Of a stretch of DNA of 64,000 bases, positions 62,699-64,000 are shown one piece after another. The first letter of the stretch is position 1; the number at the start of each line of letters is the position of its first letter. The notes under the pieces are model-generated. The model saw only the letters and a list, made by a program, of their open reading frames with translations, did not search any database and was not told the DNA's origin. This DNA comes from Lepisosteus oculatus. Taxonomy: Eukaryota; Chordata; Actinopteri; Semionotiformes; Lepisosteidae. The DNA is taken from positions 42,878,157 through 42,942,156 of the forward strand of contig NC_090698.1 in NCBI RefSeq assembly GCF_040954835.1, in the 5' to 3' direction. Position numbers and translations under genes: made by a program.

Positions 62699-63777
62699 TT
62701 AATCCACAACCTTACTGTATATCAACTGCTCAAGGTTGGACTGCAAGGTTTCCTTTTTACTGTTTTGGTTGCTTCTTGAATGTGAACTGCTGGCCATCCC
62801 TCGGTTGCTCTTACACTGCAGGAGACTATAGACCTTCTTCTGATATTGTGAAGACCCAAAGTAGTAAATTACAGGGTCCAGACAGCAGCTCACACTGCCA
62901 ATACACATGGATAGAAGATAGACCATGTAGGACTTATCACTGTATCCAGTGGCAAACTGAGCATAGTGAATGAGCAAGACAATGTTAGTTGGCAGGAAAC
63001 AAACTACAAAAACAATGAAAACAGTAATGGCCATGAAAATTGCTCTGGACTTCTTGGTCCTGTTGTCTGCATTGGAAGCCTTGAGGCACCGAATGATACG
63101 GACATAACAAAAAGTGATAGAAACCAACGGTATGAAGAAAAAAATGGAGCTGAAAATTGGAAAGAAGTAAAGGTAGAAGCCTTTAAACTCTTCAATTCTC
63201 AGTGCATCGTGGCAGGTAGTAATGCTCAGCCGTGGTAAATAGGCAGTCTGCTCGGATAGGAGAATGGGCATGACCCCGCCAATGGCAAGGAGCCACATGG
63301 TGCAACACACAATCATGGCATTCTTCTGTCTGCGCCAGGTGAGAGACTTCATGGGATAAACCACAGCCAGTAAGCGGTCCACACTCATACACATCACAAG
63401 CAGAACAGAGCAGTACATGTTGCAGTAGAAGGCAGAAGTTACTATGCGGCACATTGCAGGTCCATATCCCCAGTTATTGCCATTGAAATGGTAAGAAATC
63501 TTAAACGGAAGGAGAAGGACAAACAGCAAGTCGGCAACTGCCAGATTCAGCATGTATATCGCTGCTGGCTTCTTCGGACGAATTTTCAAGATGAACATGA
63601 TGACTGCAATGGCATTCAGGGGACAGCTGATGATGAACACCAGGGTATAAACAGTAGGGATAAGAATGGTCGTCAGAGGTCCAGTGAGGTATTGCGTGGC
63701 TTCTTTTGATGTCGACATACTGGTGTTGCCATCTCCAATTCTGTTTGTGAAGACTGGGAAACCTTTGTCAATCAACT
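62699..63777 (-). CDS. f2r: PAR1-like thrombin-receptor-family GPCR, exon 2 (partial gene)
   Basis: Second exon of a protease-activated receptor. The acceptor tccatgtcag|AG TTG gives phase 1, the same as the PAR2 pair, so the upstream signal-peptide exon must lie beyond 64000. The exon gives 358 full residues: seven TM segments, NNWGYGPAMC and ECL2 ITTCHDAL (disulfide cysteines), SVDRLLAVVYPM (DRL, as DRF in PAR1), KKSRAIFM, DPVIYY, LLQC palmitoylation region, and a tail SNLEQLIYSKVVD that resembles the human PAR1 end. The exodomain is short: LIDK|GFPVFTNRIGDGNTS, then about 20 residues to TM1. I see no LDPR-type thrombin site, no SFLLRN-like ligand and no acidic hirudin-like stretch. K|GFPVF is the best candidate ligand. 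PAR1 by TM and tail sequence; PAR3 or a lineage-specific paralog is possible. Confidence 0.88.
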
Positions 63778-64000
63778 CTGACATGGAAAGATCAAATCAA
63801 CAAATTAAGTTAAAGAGGAGCCTATTTTAAGGTAGGCAACAGAAAATATTAATATTATAACAGAAGTAAATATTAGCTTATATGCTATGACTTTTTCAAA
63901 TGTAAAGTTTACATACAGTGCCAGTGGACATTTCTTAGCCTACACAAACTTAATGAGCTTTTTTTTAATTTTTGCTCTGTAGATATCAGTACACAGGAAT

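Noticed and set aside
63782-63784. ATG at the upstream edge of the PAR1-like exon as a true start
   Set aside because: It overlaps a splice acceptor (tccatgtcag), gives no signal peptide, and the PAR2 neighbours show the same phase-1 junction at this place.

Overview
The window looks like a ray-finned fish chromosome segment. It is AT-rich (roughly 63% by eye) and carries spliced vertebrate genes, tRNA-derived SINEs, LINE pieces and Tc1-like fossils of kinds common in fish. A non-teleost such as gar or bowfin is my guess from the repeat types, not a proven identification.

Six protein genes are supported. On the minus strand from low to high coordinates are s100z (CDS 5231-9829, two coding exons), two tandem PAR2-type protease-activated receptor genes (CDS 38665-40686 and 42567-44332, two exons each), and the large second exon of a PAR1-like receptor (62699-63777) whose first exon lies beyond the right edge. 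On the plus strand, between s100z and the receptors, sit two intronless cholesterol 25-hydroxylase-like genes (18295-19203 and 27328-28236). Read along the minus strand, the order F2R, F2RL1, S100Z matches human 5q13. The ch25h-like pair is an extra element inside that block, in the opposite orientation.

Layout: 1-5 kb, intergenic with a LINE relic and a SINE; 5-10.2 kb, s100z; 10.2-18 kb, gene-free; 18-28.3 kb, the two ch25h-like genes separated by repeats (antisense LINE, Tc1 fossil, a better preserved LINE 3' end, SINE); 28.3-38 kb, gene-free with scattered SINEs; 38-44.6 kb, the two PAR2 genes; 44.6-62.5 kb, repeat-rich gene-free DNA (SINEs, a fold-back element, a GC-rich element, a Tc1-like fossil with a nested hAT-like insertion); 62.7-63.8 kb, the PAR1-like exon.

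The receptors are cell-surface GPCRs activated when a protease cuts the N-terminus and exposes a tethered ligand. I could reconstruct both short signal-peptide exons of the PAR2 pair, with matching phase-1 junctions. The predicted ligands are GFIGTS and GFLGVE. The third receptor has K-GFPVF at the same place and lacks a visible PAR1-type thrombin site. The PAR2 pair shares a 326-bp tract with only two silent differences, which is strong evidence for gene conversion, and both carry a matching CRE-like promoter block. One ch25h-like promoter has a perfect ISRE core just upstream of its TATA box.
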